The notes: generated by a model from the sequence alone, not told the origin. A stretch of DNA of 64,000 nucleotides from Acidimicrobiia bacterium (GCA_035948415.1 DASZJD010000001.1:1-64000), one strand, 5' to 3'. Shown: positions 34,803 to 44,308, counted from the stretch's first letter. Made by a program: numbers and translations.

Positions 34803-36785
34803 GTGGGCTCCCTGGTCGCCGGCGAGCCGCTCGGGCGCGGGGAGCAGCGCTCGTTCGCGGCGGGGGTGGTCGCCGTCGTCGCCGCGCTCGGCGCGATCCT
34901 GCTCGCCGCCACGCCGCACGCCCAGAGCGGCGACCCCACCGTCGACGTCGCCGCTCGACTGTGGCTGGTGGTGTGCACCGTCGTCGTGCTCGTCGTGGTC
35001 CGCGCGCCGGTCTCGCGCGCGACGAAGGGGATCCTCGTCTCGATCGTCGTCGGCGCGGCCGTGATGCTCGGCGCCGCGCTCATCCTGAGCGCGAACGACT
35101 TCGCGCCCCTCGGCGCCGTGCTCGACCAGAGCCATCGCACCGCGCTCATCACGAAGTACGCCAACAACTGGGGCTGGGTGGACTTCGCCTACAAGGGCCT
35201 GCCGGACTCGTACCCGCCGCTCACGTTCTGGATCCTCGGCCGCCTGGCCGCGCTGCTGTCGATCGCGCCCTGGAAGATGCTGAAGGTCGACGTCCTGGCG
35301 ACGGCGTTCCTCGTCCCGGTTCTCAGCTGGCCCCTGTGGCGGCGGGTGGTCGGACCGACCGCCGGGGTCGCGGCGGTCGTCGGCGGGGCCCTCCTCCTCC
35401 AGGCCTGGTACCGGCCGATGGCCTGGCTCGGCGTCGCGCTCTTCGTGCCGTGGTGGCTGTGGGGCGTCCTCGGCGTCGGCCGGGCGGCCCGCTCGCGGCG
35501 TGAGCTCGTCGCCGCGGCCGTGATCGGCGCCGCGCTGTTCTGCACCTACTACTTCCCGTTCGTCATCGGGGCACTCATGCTGGTCGTGACCGCGGCGCTC
35601 CGGCGTCCCGCCGCCGCCCGGGGGCTCGAGCTCCCACCGCGCCACCCGCGGGCGGCCGGTCTCGTGCTCGGCGGGACGGCGGCGCTCAGCGCGCCGTACT
35701 GGCTGCCGCTCCTGGTCTCGATCGTCCGCGACGGCTACCAGTCGAACACGAACCGCTACTACATCTCCGACTTCATCGACCTGCGGTTCCGCTTCCTCAC
35801 CTTCGACGTGATCGGGATCGTGATGCTGTTCGGGCTCGCCTACCTGGTCCTCACCGCCCGTCGGTCACCGGTGTCCCTGTCGCTGGTGGGGCTGCTGGCG
35901 GCCGCGCTCGTCTACTACGTCGCCGACTACGTGGGCGTGCTGGCGAACGCCCCGCTGCTCTCGTTCGAGGGCAACGAGATCGTCGACTTCATCCTCGGGG
36001 CCGGCGCCGGCCTCGGCGCCGTCCACCTGTGGCAGCTCGCCCGATCGAACGAGGCGCTCCGAGCGCGGCTCGGGCGGGGCGGCGTCACCGCCGGCGCCGG
36101 GCTGGCGGCGGCGATCCTGGGGTTCAGCCTGGCCCAGACCGCGGTCCGGACCATCCCCTACGTCGACGAGCAGCGCAGCGCGGCGGAGCCCGCGGCGTTG
36201 CTCCGCGACTTCCGCCACGCCGCCGGCGAGCCCGTGGCCAACCGGGTCGTGCTCACCGACCTCAGCGAGCTCCCGGCCTTCCTTCCCGTGTACGTCTTCA
36301 ACTGGTGGGACACGCAGGGCAACACGACGCCGGCCGCGAACGTGAACGACCGGACCGACTTCCTGATCCGGCTGTCGAAGGAGCACGACCCCCGAGCGTT
36401 CGCGGTGGCGGTCCTCCACAACGTCTACGACCGGGTGGACCTCGTGGCGCTCCGCCGCGACCCGGGCGCGGGCCTCGACTACACGTTCACCGACGACGCC
36501 TTCCCGCGGGGCCCGGTCCAGCGCACGCTCGTCTACGCCGACGCGCTGTTCGGGACGCCGACGTTCCGTCGCGTCGACACGACGAGCTTCACGCTGTTCC
36601 GGGTGTCGCATCAGCGCGACCCGCTGCGCGCGCTGCGCTCGTGCCCCGGCGATCCCACCCCCGACGCCTGTCGGGTGCTCGGCGCGCTCGCGCGCCGATA
36701 CCCCGGTCACCTCGACCGCGCCGTGCTCGATCTCGCGGCGCGGTGGCGCGCCGCCCTCGCCCGCGTCGGCTCGGGCGGCCCCTAG
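34803..36785 (+). CDS. AftA-like arabinofuranosyltransferase (GT-C membrane glycosyltransferase)
   Basis: A 660-residue polytopic protein with about 11 to 13 predicted helices. The N-terminal domain has a catalytic-type acidic loop after the third helix (LITKYANNWGWVDFAYKGLPDSYPPLTFW; the DSYPP signature is typical of AftA-like GT-C enzymes). A soluble C-terminal domain of about 150 residues contains VPVYVFNWWDTQGNTTPA and DPRAFAVAVLHN. In mycobacteria AftA adds the first arabinofuranose to galactan from decaprenyl-phosphoarabinose. Assignment is by resemblance only, and other GT-C roles remain possible. It is transcribed alone; its stop shares CTAG with the hpf stop. Confidence 0.6.
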   Translation: MGSLVAGEPLGRGEQRSFAAGVVAVVAALGAILLAATPHAQSGDPTVDVAARLWLVVCTVVVLVVVRAPVSRATKGILVSIVVGAAVMLGAALILSANDFAPLGAVLDQSHRTALITKYANNWGWVDFAYKGLPDSYPPLTFWILGRLAALLSIAPWKMLKVDVLATAFLVPVLSWPLWRRVVGPTAGVAAVVGGALLLQAWYRPMAWLGVALFVPWWLWGVLGVGRAARSRRELVAAAVIGAALFCTYYFPFVIGALMLVVTAALRRPAAARGLELPPRHPRAAGLVLGGTAALSAPYWLPLLVSIVRDGYQSNTNRYYISDFIDLRFRFLTFDVIGIVMLFGLAYLVLTARRSPVSLSLVGLLAAALVYYVADYVGVLANAPLLSFEGNEIVDFILGAGAGLGAVHLWQLARSNEALRARLGRGGVTAGAGLAAAILGFSLAQTAVRTIPYVDEQRSAAEPAALLRDFRHAAGEPVANRVVLTDLSELPAFLPVYVFNWWDTQGNTTPAANVNDRTDFLIRLSKEHDPRAFAVAVLHNVYDRVDLVALRRDPGAGLDYTFTDDAFPRGPVQRTLVYADALFGTPTFRRVDTTSFTLFRVSHQRDPLRALRSCPGDPTPDACRVLGALARRYPGHLDRAVLDLAARWRAALARVGSGGP

Positions 36786-37066
36786 CGGTTCTTGTCGCGC
36801 GTGACCTGGTGGCGCAGCTTGTCCACCACCAGGTCGAGCGCCGCCTCCGGGGCCATGGCCGCGGCACGGGCCCGGACCAGCTCTCGCCGCCGGTGCACGA
36901 TGACCGCGCACCGGTGCCGCCGCTGGATCCGGGGGTTGTGCTCCTCGGAGAAGTCGACCTCGGCGCGCGAGACGTCTCGAGCCATGCGCTCGAGACGCCC
37001 GAGCTTGCGTTGCGCCGCGGTCCGAAGGGATGACGGGACGTTGCTCCCGCGGACGATCACGTCCAT
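36782..37066 (-). CDS. hpf: Short ribosome hibernation promoting factor (HPF/RaiA S30AE domain)
   Basis: A 94-residue protein (MDVIVRGSNVPSSLRTAAQRKLGRLERM) matching the S30AE ribosome-binding domain, with a basic RRHRCAVIVHRRREL strand and an APEAALDLVVDKLRHQVTR helix. Length and composition fit the short form without the C-terminal dimerisation domain found in many actinobacterial HPFs. It binds the 30S subunit and helps form idle ribosomes. The ribosome site GGGGAGG and -10 TACACT (37107-37112) are clear. It converges on the AftA-like gene, sharing 4 bases. Confidence 0.83.
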   Translation of the reverse strand: MDVIVRGSNVPSSLRTAAQRKLGRLERMARDVSRAEVDFSEEHNPRIQRRHRCAVIVHRRRELVRARAAAMAPEAALDLVVDKLRHQVTRDKNR

Positions 37067-37106
37067 CGGCGCCTCCCCGTTGTGCCGGCTGGGGTCCGCT
37101 CCCCGG

Positions 37107-37112
37107 AGTGTA
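37107..37112 (-). promoter_or_regulatory. -10 box of hpf
   Basis: TACACT on the minus strand, about 40 bases before the hpf ATG. A GGGGAGG ribosome site lies between them at 37072-37078. Confidence 0.45.
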
Positions 37113-37123
37113 CGACGGCGCCG

Positions 37124-38572
37124 TCAGTACCGGTAGTGGTCGGGCTTGTAGGGGCCGGCGACGGGAACGCCCAGGTAGCGGGCCTGGTCCTCGCTGAGGG
37201 TCGTGAGCCGCACACCGAGCTTGTCGAGGTGCAGCCGCGCCACCTCCTCGTCGAGGTGCTTCGGCAGCGTGTACACCTTCCGCTCGTAGAAGTCGGCGTG
37301 GGTGAACAGCTCGAGCTGCGCCAGCACCTGGTTCGTGAAGCTGTTCGACATCACGAAGCTCGGGTGCCCGGTCGCGCAGCCGAGGTTCAGGAGCCGGCCC
37401 TCGGCGAGCACGATGACGGCGTGCCCGTCGGGGAACCGCCAGGCGTCGACCTGCGGCTTGATGTTGACCCGCTCGATGCCGGGGACGGCCGCGAGCCCGG
37501 CCATGTCGATCTCGTTGTCGAAATGGCCGATGTTGCCGACGATCGCGTTGTGCTTCATCCGGGCCAGGTGCTCGGCGGTGAGGATGCTCGTGTTGCCGGT
37601 GGCGGTGACGAAGAGATCCGCAGTGTCGACGACGTCCTCGACGCGCAGCACCTCGTAGCCCTCCATCGCCGCCTGCAGCGCGCAGATGGGGTCGATCTCG
37701 GTGACGACGACGCGGGCACCCTGGCCGCGGAGCGACTGGGCGCAGCCCTTGCCGACGTCGCCGTAGCCGCAGATGACCGCGACCTTGCCGGCGAGCATGA
37801 CGTCGGTCGCCCGGCAGATGCCGTCGACGAGCGAGTGGCGACAGCCGTACAGGTTGTCGAACTTCGACTTCGTCACCGAGTCGTTCACGTTGATGGCCGG
37901 GAAGAGCAACGCGCCCGACTCCTGCATCTGGTAGAGGCGGTGGACACCCGTCGTGGTCTCCTCCGTCACCCCCTGCACGCCGTCGGCGATCGTGTGCCAG
38001 CAGCGGTCGTCGTCGTCGCGGACGCGCCGCAGCATGGCGAGCACGACGCGCCACTCCTCGGGGTCACCGGGGGCGGCGTCCGGGACGGCGCCGGCCCGCT
38101 CGTACTCGACGCCTCGGTGCACGACGAGGGTGGCGTCACCGCCGTCGTCGAGGATGAGGTTGGGACCTGCGGCCCGGTCGGCGGGCCAGCGCAGCGCCTG
38201 CTCCGTGCACCACCAGTACTCCTCGAGCGTCTCGCCCTTCCACGCGAACACGGGCACGCCCCGGGCGGCGATCGCGGCCGCGGCGTGGTCCTGGGTGGAG
38301 AAGATGTTGCACGACGCCCACCGGACCTCGGCGCCGAGGGCGAGGAGGGTCTCGATGAGCACCGCGGTCTGGACGGTCATGTGGAGCGAGCCCGTGATCC
38401 GGGCGCCCGCGAGCGGCCGCGTCTCGGCGTAGCGGTCGCGCATGGCCATGAGGCCGGGCATCTCGTGCTCGGCGAGGGTGATCTCCTTGCGGCCGAACTC
38501 GGCCAGCGACAGGTCGGCGACCTTGAAGTCGGGCCGGTCGGTGGACGTGCTGCTGGGCGCGGTGGTGGTCAT
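37124..38572 (-). CDS. ahcY: S-adenosyl-L-homocysteine hydrolase
   Basis: A 482-residue adenosylhomocysteinase that converts SAH to adenosine and homocysteine, relieving product inhibition of methyltransferases. Visible are [39 protein letters not shown] (substrate domain), the NAD motif [35 protein letters not shown] and the C-terminal KPDHYRY needed for cofactor binding. The insert from about 140 to 215 is the extra segment seen in actinobacterial enzymes. GGAGGAG precedes the ATG. The gene follows Pgi/Pmi by 105 bases, with a possible promoter in the gap. Confidence 0.97.
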   Translation of the reverse strand: MTTTAPSSTSTDRPDFKVADLSLAEFGRKEITLAEHEMPGLMAMRDRYAETRPLAGARITGSLHMTVQTAVLIETLLALGAEVRWASCNIFSTQDHAAAAIAARGVPVFAWKGETLEEYWWCTEQALRWPADRAAGPNLILDDGGDATLVVHRGVEYERAGAVPDAAPGDPEEWRVVLAMLRRVRDDDDRCWHTIADGVQGVTEETTTGVHRLYQMQESGALLFPAINVNDSVTKSKFDNLYGCRHSLVDGICRATDVMLAGKVAVICGYGDVGKGCAQSLRGQGARVVVTEIDPICALQAAMEGYEVLRVEDVVDTADLFVTATGNTSILTAEHLARMKHNAIVGNIGHFDNEIDMAGLAAVPGIERVNIKPQVDAWRFPDGHAVIVLAEGRLLNLGCATGHPSFVMSNSFTNQVLAQLELFTHADFYERKVYTLPKHLDEEVARLHLDKLGVRLTTLSEDQARYLGVPVAGPYKPDHYRY

Positions 38573-38674
38573 GCGACTCCTCCGTCGTTGAGCGGCGCGC
38601 GTCGACGCGCCTGGCGTATCGGGGAGTCGGCCCGGATCACCGGATGACAGCTCCGAGGAGCCCGACCGGCGTCC

Positions 38675-38680
38675 AGTTTA
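38675..38680 (-). promoter_or_regulatory. Candidate -10 box for ahcY within an interrupted palindrome
   Basis: TAAACT on the minus strand overlaps the TAA stop of the Pgi/Pmi gene and sits in CCAGT-TT-ACTGG (38673-38684). It would give a GC-rich leader of about 95 nt before ahcY. The same CAGTTTACTG sequence recurs upstream of lytR at 62685-62694. Confidence 0.3.
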
Positions 38681-39730
38681 CTGGGCGCCGACGGCGAGCG
38701 CGGTCTTCAGCTGCGTGATCGCGTCGATGGGACCGGGGTCGACGTCGTTGTCGAGGGCGAGGTAGCAGGACACCCAGTCTCCCAGGTACATGAGGTCGAG
38801 GAGCTCGGCCAGGCGGCCCTCGCCCTCGGCGCCGACCTCGATGACCTGGAGCAGCGCCTCCTCGATGAGCTCGGTGGTGCGGTCGATGCGGGCCGACAGC
38901 CGGTCGTGCTCGAAGCCGTGCCGCAGCGAGATCAGGGTGAGGAGCTGGCGGGTGACGTCGCCGTGCTGGCCCCAGCCGCAGACCTCGTTGTGGGTGAGCT
39001 CGGGGTACGCGGCCCAGAAGGCGGGGCTCTTGGCGTTCTCGTTGATGTCGCACTTCCACCGGTAGGCGGCGACGGCGCCGAGCGCGCCCCCTCCGTACAC
39101 GAGCGGCACGCTGCGGCCGATGCGGCGGGCGAGCTCGCGCGCCGGGTTGGCCGGCGCGGGGGTGCGGGCGTCGCACTGGTCGCGCCGCCGGCTCAGCTGG
39201 GCCTGGGCCTGCACGAGGAGGGCGTGGCTCTCGGGGAACAGACCGACGCGGAAGAGCGTCATGAAGAGGGGCGCGACGAGGGCACCGATCGCGGCCCGGG
39301 GCATGGCCAGCCCGGGCGCGCACGGGACGTGGACGGCGCCGCGCTCGGCGGCCAGGGCGGCGAGCTCCCCGCCGACGCTCACCGCCACGAGGTGGGCGCG
39401 AGCGTCGAGGGCGCCGCGGGCCATCGAGACGGTCTCCTCGGTGTCCCCCGAGTACGACAGCGCCACCGCGAGCGTCCGGGGCCCGATGTACGCGGGGGTG
39501 CGCAGCTGCTTGAGGACGATGACGGGGACGGGCAGCGACGACCCCACCGCGCGCAGCACGTCGCCGGCGATGCCGGACCCGCCCATCCCGAGGACGGCGA
39601 CGTGGTCGACGTCGCCGGGTCTCGGGAGCGCGGCCCGGTCGAGCGCGACCGCCGCGTGCTCGTGCGCGGCGGCCAGCTGCTCGGGGAGTCCGCGCACGGC
39701 GTCGAGGAACCCGAGCGAGTCGGTCGCCAC
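38678..39730 (-). CDS. SIS-domain phosphoglucose/phosphomannose isomerase (bifunctional Pgi/Pmi type)
   Basis: A 350-residue SIS-domain protein. The first SIS domain has VDHVAVLGMGGSGIAGDVLRAV and LAVALSYSGDTEETVSMARGAL; the second has VPLVYGGGALGAVAAYRWKCDINENAKSPAFWAAYPELTHNEVCGW, containing the catalytic Glu/His of the family. It interconverts fructose-6-phosphate with glucose-6-phosphate or mannose-6-phosphate. It is equivalent in position to M. tuberculosis Rv3256c, beside the phosphomannomutase. GTG start; separated by 5 bases from the Trm112-like gene. Confidence 0.88.
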   Translation of the reverse strand: MATDSLGFLDAVRGLPEQLAAAHEHAAVALDRAALPRPGDVDHVAVLGMGGSGIAGDVLRAVGSSLPVPVIVLKQLRTPAYIGPRTLAVALSYSGDTEETVSMARGALDARAHLVAVSVGGELAALAAERGAVHVPCAPGLAMPRAAIGALVAPLFMTLFRVGLFPESHALLVQAQAQLSRRRDQCDARTPAPANPARELARRIGRSVPLVYGGGALGAVAAYRWKCDINENAKSPAFWAAYPELTHNEVCGWGQHGDVTRQLLTLISLRHGFEHDRLSARIDRTTELIEEALLQVIEVGAEGEGRLAELLDLMYLGDWVSCYLALDNDVDPGPIDAITQLKTALAVGAQ

Positions 39731-39735
39731 CCGGC

Positions 39736-39972
39736 CTAGGCCTCGAACGTCGGCTGAATGCCCTCGGCCTCGGCCTTGGCGAGGAGCCGCTGGTGCTCGG
39801 CTCCGTCGACGGTCTCGGCCTCGTCGATCAGCATGATCGGGATGTCGTCGCGCACCGCGTACCGGCGCTGCAGGCGGGGGTTGTAGAGGGACGACTCGTC
39901 GGGGAAGTACAGCAGCGGTCCCTTGTCCTCGGGGCAGGCGAGGATCTCCAAGAGCTTGGGGTCGAGGGTCAC
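39736..39972 (-). CDS. Trm112-family small protein
   Basis: A 78-residue protein with the family opening DPKLLEILACPEDKGPLLYFPDESSLYNPRLQRRYAVRDDIPIMLIDEAE. Only one Cys (residue 13) is visible, so the full zinc site of eukaryotic Trm112 is not present. Bacterial relatives are thought to act as methyltransferase activators. GTG start. It lies between the phosphomannomutase and Pgi/Pmi genes, 4 bases from the former. Confidence 0.88.
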   Translation of the reverse strand: MTLDPKLLEILACPEDKGPLLYFPDESSLYNPRLQRRYAVRDDIPIMLIDEAETVDGAEHQRLLAKAEAEGIQPTFEA

Positions 39973-39976
39973 CGGG

Positions 39977-41353
39977 TCAGTCTGCCTCGCCGCCGACGAG
40001 CGTGAGGACCTCGGCGACGTGCTGCCGGCAGGAGGCGTCGTCGGCGGCCTCGAGGTTGAGGCGCAGGAGCGGCTCGGTGTTGCTCGGTCGGAGGTTGAAC
40101 CACCAGTCGCCGTGGTCGACGGTCAGCCCGTCGAGGCGGTCCTGGGTCGCGTCGGCGTGGGCGGCCGCGACCCGCTCGAGCACCGCGGGCGGGTCGGCGA
40201 CCCGCCGGTTGATCTCCCCCGACTGGACGTAGCGCTCGTACGGCCGACGGAGCTCCGAGAGGGGCACGCCGGCCCGGGCCAGGGCCTCGAGGACGACGAG
40301 GGCGGCGATGATGCCGGAGTCGGCTCGGAAGTTGGCTCGGAAGTAGTAGTGGCCCGAGTGCTCGCCGCCGAAGATCGCCCCGGTGTCGGCCATGACCTGC
40401 TTGATGAACGAGTGCCCGACCCGGGTCCGCACGGGGATGCCGCCGAGCTCGCGGACGATCTCGGGGACGGCCTTCGAGCAGATGAGGTTGTGGACGATGG
40501 TGCGGTCGGCATCGCTGGCGTCGGCGGGGAGGCGTCGGAGGGTCGAGGCGGCGACGATCGCGGTGGTGAGCGAGCCGGACAGCGGCTGGGCCAGCTCGTC
40601 GACGAGGAAGACACGGTCGGCGTCGCCGTCGAAGGCCAGCCCGGCGTCGGCGCCGCGCGCTCGCACCGCGCGCTGGAGGTCGACGAGGTTCTCGGGCTGG
40701 ATCGGGTCGGCGGGGTGGTTCGGGAAGGTCCCGTCGAGCTCCCCGAAGAGCATCTCGAGGTCGACGGGCAGGCCGGCGAACACGGCGGGGACGACGAGCC
40801 CGCCGACGCCGTTGGCGGTGTCGGCGACGACGCGCTGCCCTCGCAGTGTGTCCACGTCGACGAAGGACCGGACGTGGGCCACGAACTCGGGGAGGAGGTC
40901 GCGGTGCTCGACCCGGCCCCGCCGCGCCGCGGGCTCGACGCCGCCGGCGGCGACCGTCGCCTCGAGCGTGGCGAGGCCGGTCTCGGCGCCGACCGGTGCC
41001 GCGCCGGCGCGGCACAGCTTGATGCCGTTGTACTGGGACGGGTTGTGGCTGGCGGTGAACATCGCCGCCGGGGCGTCGAGGTGGCCGGAGGCGAAGTACA
41101 CGAGGTCGGTGGACGCCAGCCCGAGGTCGACGACGTCGGCGCCGGCGGCGGTCGTCCCGTCGGTGAACGCGGCCACGAGCGGCTCGGACGACGGGCGGGC
41201 GTCGCGACCGACGAGCACCCGCGACGCCCCCGTGAAGCTGACGAAGGCACCCCCGACGAGGCGGGCGACCGACTCGTCGAGCTGGTCCGGGTAGACGCCG
41301 CGGATGTCGTAGGCCTTGAAGATGGCGTCGAGGGACGCCGGGGGTGAGCTCAC
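39977..41353 (-). CDS. manB: Phosphomannomutase/phosphoglucomutase
   Basis: A 458-residue alpha-D-phosphohexomutase. The phosphoserine loop is TASHNPSQYNG, the metal loop AFDGDADRVFLVDE, the sugar-binding loop GGEHSGHYYF and the C-terminal phosphate loop RPSNTEPLLRLN. It interconverts hexose-6- and 1-phosphates, feeding GDP-mannose or glucose-1-phosphate synthesis. It corresponds in context to M. tuberculosis ManB (Rv3257c). GTG start, 7 bases from the upstream membrane gene. Confidence 0.93.
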   Translation of the reverse strand: MSSPPASLDAIFKAYDIRGVYPDQLDESVARLVGGAFVSFTGASRVLVGRDARPSSEPLVAAFTDGTTAAGADVVDLGLASTDLVYFASGHLDAPAAMFTASHNPSQYNGIKLCRAGAAPVGAETGLATLEATVAAGGVEPAARRGRVEHRDLLPEFVAHVRSFVDVDTLRGQRVVADTANGVGGLVVPAVFAGLPVDLEMLFGELDGTFPNHPADPIQPENLVDLQRAVRARGADAGLAFDGDADRVFLVDELAQPLSGSLTTAIVAASTLRRLPADASDADRTIVHNLICSKAVPEIVRELGGIPVRTRVGHSFIKQVMADTGAIFGGEHSGHYYFRANFRADSGIIAALVVLEALARAGVPLSELRRPYERYVQSGEINRRVADPPAVLERVAAAHADATQDRLDGLTVDHGDWWFNLRPSNTEPLLRLNLEAADDASCRQHVAEVLTLVGGEAD

Positions 41354-41360
41354 GCGGCGG

Positions 41361-43991
41361 TCAACCTATCGGGCCCTCGCGGCGGCGCCGTCGGCCCGCC
41401 CACGCGAGGACGCCGACCCCGGCCAGCCCGAGGAGGGTGAGGAGCCGGCCGATCCACTCGGCGCCGGTCGTCCCGTAGGTGAGCCGGACGTCGTGGCCGG
41501 TCGGCACCACGACCATGAAGTTCGGCGTCGACCGGTAGGGGCCGGCGGCGCCGCTCACCTGCCAGTTCGGGAAGAACGAGGTCTTCACCACGACCGGGAC
41601 GCCCGTGCGCGACACGTGGAACGACACGCTCGTCCGGTCGTGGCGGATGCGGGTGATCGCCACCGGCGGCAGCGGCCGAGGGGCGCGGAGGCGGGCGGCG
41701 GTGGGCTGGGCGCGCGGCCAGGAGGCGGGGCCGCTGGCCACGAGGGGCCGGCCGAGGGCGGCGGCGTCGTTGAACCACGGCACCGCGACGCAGTCCTGCC
41801 ACTCGTGGAGGCGCACCGACCCGGCCTGGATGCCGGCGGCGACGAGCCGCTGCCGGCAGCGGGCCCGCTCGGCGCCCGAGAGCGGGTCGACGACGACGGG
41901 CTGGTCGGCGACGGCGGCGACCGTGGGCGCGGCCGCGACCTCGTAGATCCCCCAGGTGTCGGGCGCGATCCCGTCCCGGCCGGTGCGGCTCGTGGCCACG
42001 AGCCGCAGGCGGGGGTCGGTGGCGGCGGCGTGCCGGGAGGCCTCGGAGTGGGCGATGAAGTAGCGGATGCCGAGGAGCTGGAGGTACCGCACGCCGAGGC
42101 CGAAGCTCGCGAACGTGCGGTAGGGGACGCCGCGCACCGGGTTCGACGCGTTGCCGGGGGCGTCGAGGGTGGCGAGCGCCATGAAGACGTAGGGCGTGGT
42201 CGCGGACGACTCGTAGTAGAGGCCCTCGGTGGACGGGAAGCGACTGTCGGTCCAGTACGGGAGCAGCATGAGCGCCAGCGGCGTCCCGTAGCGGTCGAGG
42301 CCCGTCCCGCCCTCGAAGATCGTGCGGCCGGCGGGGAGCCGGCTGACGGTGTCGACGAGCCGCCGGTACTCCGGGTACGCCTTCTTCAGGCCCGGCCCCT
42401 GGCCCTTCCGGTCCTGGTAGCCGCTCTCGTTCCACTTGATCCAGAAGGGCAGGAAGTCCTTCGACCGGTCGAGGTTCACGAGCGCGCCGACCGCGAGCAC
42501 GACGGTGAGCAGCGCCGCCGTGCCGGTGCTGACCCGCCCGACGGTGAGCCGGGGCGGCCGCGCCGCCGGCGCGGGGCCGTCGCCGGTGGGCGGGGCCGGG
42601 GCGCGCGTCTGCTCGCCGACGGCCCACGCCCGTCGGGCCAGCCACGCCGCGCCCCGCACGAGCTCGGCGACGCCGAGGCCCATGAGCAGGAACACGCACA
42701 GGTACCAGAACGGGAGGACCCGCAGGTTCCAGGCCGGGGCCACCTGGACGCTCGCCCAGACCCGGAACAGCAGCCCCGTGAGCGCGGTGAGGGTCACGAG
42801 CACCAGCGTCGAGCGGCGCCGCCCGACGATCCCGCCCACGACGGCGACGGTCAGCAGCGCGGCCGCCCCCCACTGCCAGGGCAGGACCCCGCGGACGCCC
42901 CACAGGTAGGACCAAGGAAAGAGGAAGTCGCCGTACTGGGTGATGGCGCCGTACCGCATGTCGGTCGTGTACTGGAGGGTGGCGACGAGCGGCACGCTCC
43001 ACACCGCGGTCAGGAGGGCCCCGACCCCGCCGGCGGCGAGCGCCCGCAGCAGGGTGTCGCGGGGCCAGAACCCGACCAGCGCGACGGCCACGCCCACGAG
43101 GACCAGCACCGCCCACACGATGCTCGTGGGGTGCGTGGTGACGAGGAGCAGCGCCGCCACCGCCACGACCAGCGCCGCCCCCACCGACGCCACGGTCCGG
43201 CGCGAGACGGCCGGCCGGGGCCGCGACCCCGCCACCACCACGACGGCGCCGACGACGGCGAACACGGCCACGACGAGGTGGCTCATGGCCGTCCCGGCCA
43301 GCAGCACCGCCGGCAGCCAGAGGCCGCGCCCGGTGCGCAGCGACCACGCCAACGCGCCGAGGAAGCAGAGGGCCAGCGCCAGGGCGAGCGTGTACGAGAA
43401 CTCGCCGGCGAGGTTGCTGGCCAGGTTCCCGCCCATGATGTGCTGGTCGAACGCGACCGTGTTGTGGTCGAACGCCGAGGTGCCGGGGTCGCCGTTGAAG
43501 AAGAGGAACCCGGTGGCGGCCACGGCCAGCCCGGCCGGCGCCGGGTTGGGGGCGCGCAGCCCCCGGGCGAACACGTACGCGCCGACGGGGAGGAGGACGG
43601 GTCCGAGCGCGGTGATCAGCTTGAAGGCGACGTTGTACGGGATGACGGCGTTCAGCCCGACGATGAGGATCGCCGGCAGCGGGAAGTAGAACTGCCCGGC
43701 CGGGAAGCCGTCGTAGAAGTCCGGGGACCAGCCGGACACCCGCCACGGCAGCAGGTGGTCACGCAGGTAGGCCGGCCACCAGACGTGGGCGCCGGTGTCG
43801 CCGCCGGCCGGTGTCGTGTTGCGGAGCAGGAGCCGGGGGTCGAGCTGCACGATGATGAACGCGCAGCACGCGGCGACGACGAGCAGGCCGACCCAGAGCT
43901 CGAGCCGCCCCCAGGGGGGCCGGGGGCGGGTGTCGTCCGGTGGCGGCGGCGCCGCGACGGGTGCGGGAAGCACCGGTGTCGGCGCGGCCAT
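41361..43991 (-). CDS. Large membrane protein, PTPS-related (PF10131-like) type
   Basis: An 876-residue polytopic protein from the ATG of MAAPTPVLPAPVA. A Pro-rich cytosolic start of about 35 residues is followed by about 13 helices. Conserved features are GGDTGAHVWWPAYLRDHLLPWRVSGWSPDFYDGFPAGQFYFPLPAILIVGLN and LVATLQYTTDMRYGAITQYGDFLFPW, typical of the 6-pyruvoyl-tetrahydropterin-synthase-related membrane family, which despite the name is GT-C-like. Periplasmic C-terminal part: GGTGLDRYGTPLALMLLPYWTDSRFPSTEGLYYESSATTPYVF. Function is unproven; a glycosyltransferase or flippase role in envelope glycan assembly is inferred. Next to manB. Confidence 0.78.
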   Translation of the reverse strand: MAAPTPVLPAPVAAPPPPDDTRPRPPWGRLELWVGLLVVAACCAFIIVQLDPRLLLRNTTPAGGDTGAHVWWPAYLRDHLLPWRVSGWSPDFYDGFPAGQFYFPLPAILIVGLNAVIPYNVAFKLITALGPVLLPVGAYVFARGLRAPNPAPAGLAVAATGFLFFNGDPGTSAFDHNTVAFDQHIMGGNLASNLAGEFSYTLALALALCFLGALAWSLRTGRGLWLPAVLLAGTAMSHLVVAVFAVVGAVVVVAGSRPRPAVSRRTVASVGAALVVAVAALLLVTTHPTSIVWAVLVLVGVAVALVGFWPRDTLLRALAAGGVGALLTAVWSVPLVATLQYTTDMRYGAITQYGDFLFPWSYLWGVRGVLPWQWGAAALLTVAVVGGIVGRRRSTLVLVTLTALTGLLFRVWASVQVAPAWNLRVLPFWYLCVFLLMGLGVAELVRGAAWLARRAWAVGEQTRAPAPPTGDGPAPAARPPRLTVGRVSTGTAALLTVVLAVGALVNLDRSKDFLPFWIKWNESGYQDRKGQGPGLKKAYPEYRRLVDTVSRLPAGRTIFEGGTGLDRYGTPLALMLLPYWTDSRFPSTEGLYYESSATTPYVFMALATLDAPGNASNPVRGVPYRTFASFGLGVRYLQLLGIRYFIAHSEASRHAAATDPRLRLVATSRTGRDGIAPDTWGIYEVAAAPTVAAVADQPVVVDPLSGAERARCRQRLVAAGIQAGSVRLHEWQDCVAVPWFNDAAALGRPLVASGPASWPRAQPTAARLRAPRPLPPVAITRIRHDRTSVSFHVSRTGVPVVVKTSFFPNWQVSGAAGPYRSTPNFMVVVPTGHDVRLTYGTTGAEWIGRLLTLLGLAGVGVLAWAGRRRRREGPIG

Positions 43992-44053
43992 GCCCGTAGC
44001 CTGCCAGGGCGACCCGCGCGCTTGCGGGCGCGGGCCCGGCCGGGCCGGGGCGG

Positions 44054-44221
44054 TCAGCGGGTCCGGGCGAGCTCGAGCACGTGGCTCAGCGGGACGCTGC
44101 CGTCGGCGGTGGTCCACGACTTGGCTTCGCAGCGACCGCAGCGACGGAACGTCAGCTCCTCACCGTGGATCCGCATGCGGATCTCGATGACCGAGCCCTT
44201 GGCACACGAGGGACAGCGCAT
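44054..44221 (-). CDS. Small zinc-ribbon protein
   Basis: A 55-residue protein beginning MRCPSCAKGSVIEIRMRIHGEELTFRRCGRCEAKSW, with two CxxC pairs about 25 residues apart that would hold one zinc. Basic and soluble. The start at 44221 is preferred to one 22 codons upstream because the latter adds unconserved residues. It lies 62 bases before the PTPS-related gene. Function is unknown; small ribbons of this type often act in transcription or RNA binding. Confidence 0.7.
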   Translation of the reverse strand: MRCPSCAKGSVIEIRMRIHGEELTFRRCGRCEAKSWTTADGSVPLSHVLELARTR

Positions 44222-44308
44222 CCCAGCCTCCCAGACTCCAAACCAGCACTTTCGGCCCACGCTCGTATCGGCGCCGGGGGCCGGCACCTTGAGGCGGGTG
44301 AGGACCGG

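Noticed and set aside
31136-35503. Open frame of 1455 codons on the plus strand
   Set aside because: Antisense to prfB and secA, without recognisable domains, and ends inside the AftA-like gene; not a gene.
38573-38680. SAH or SAM riboswitch upstream of ahcY
   Set aside because: The leader has GC-rich hairpins, but I could not match the conserved SAH-riboswitch core; only a covariance-model search would settle it.
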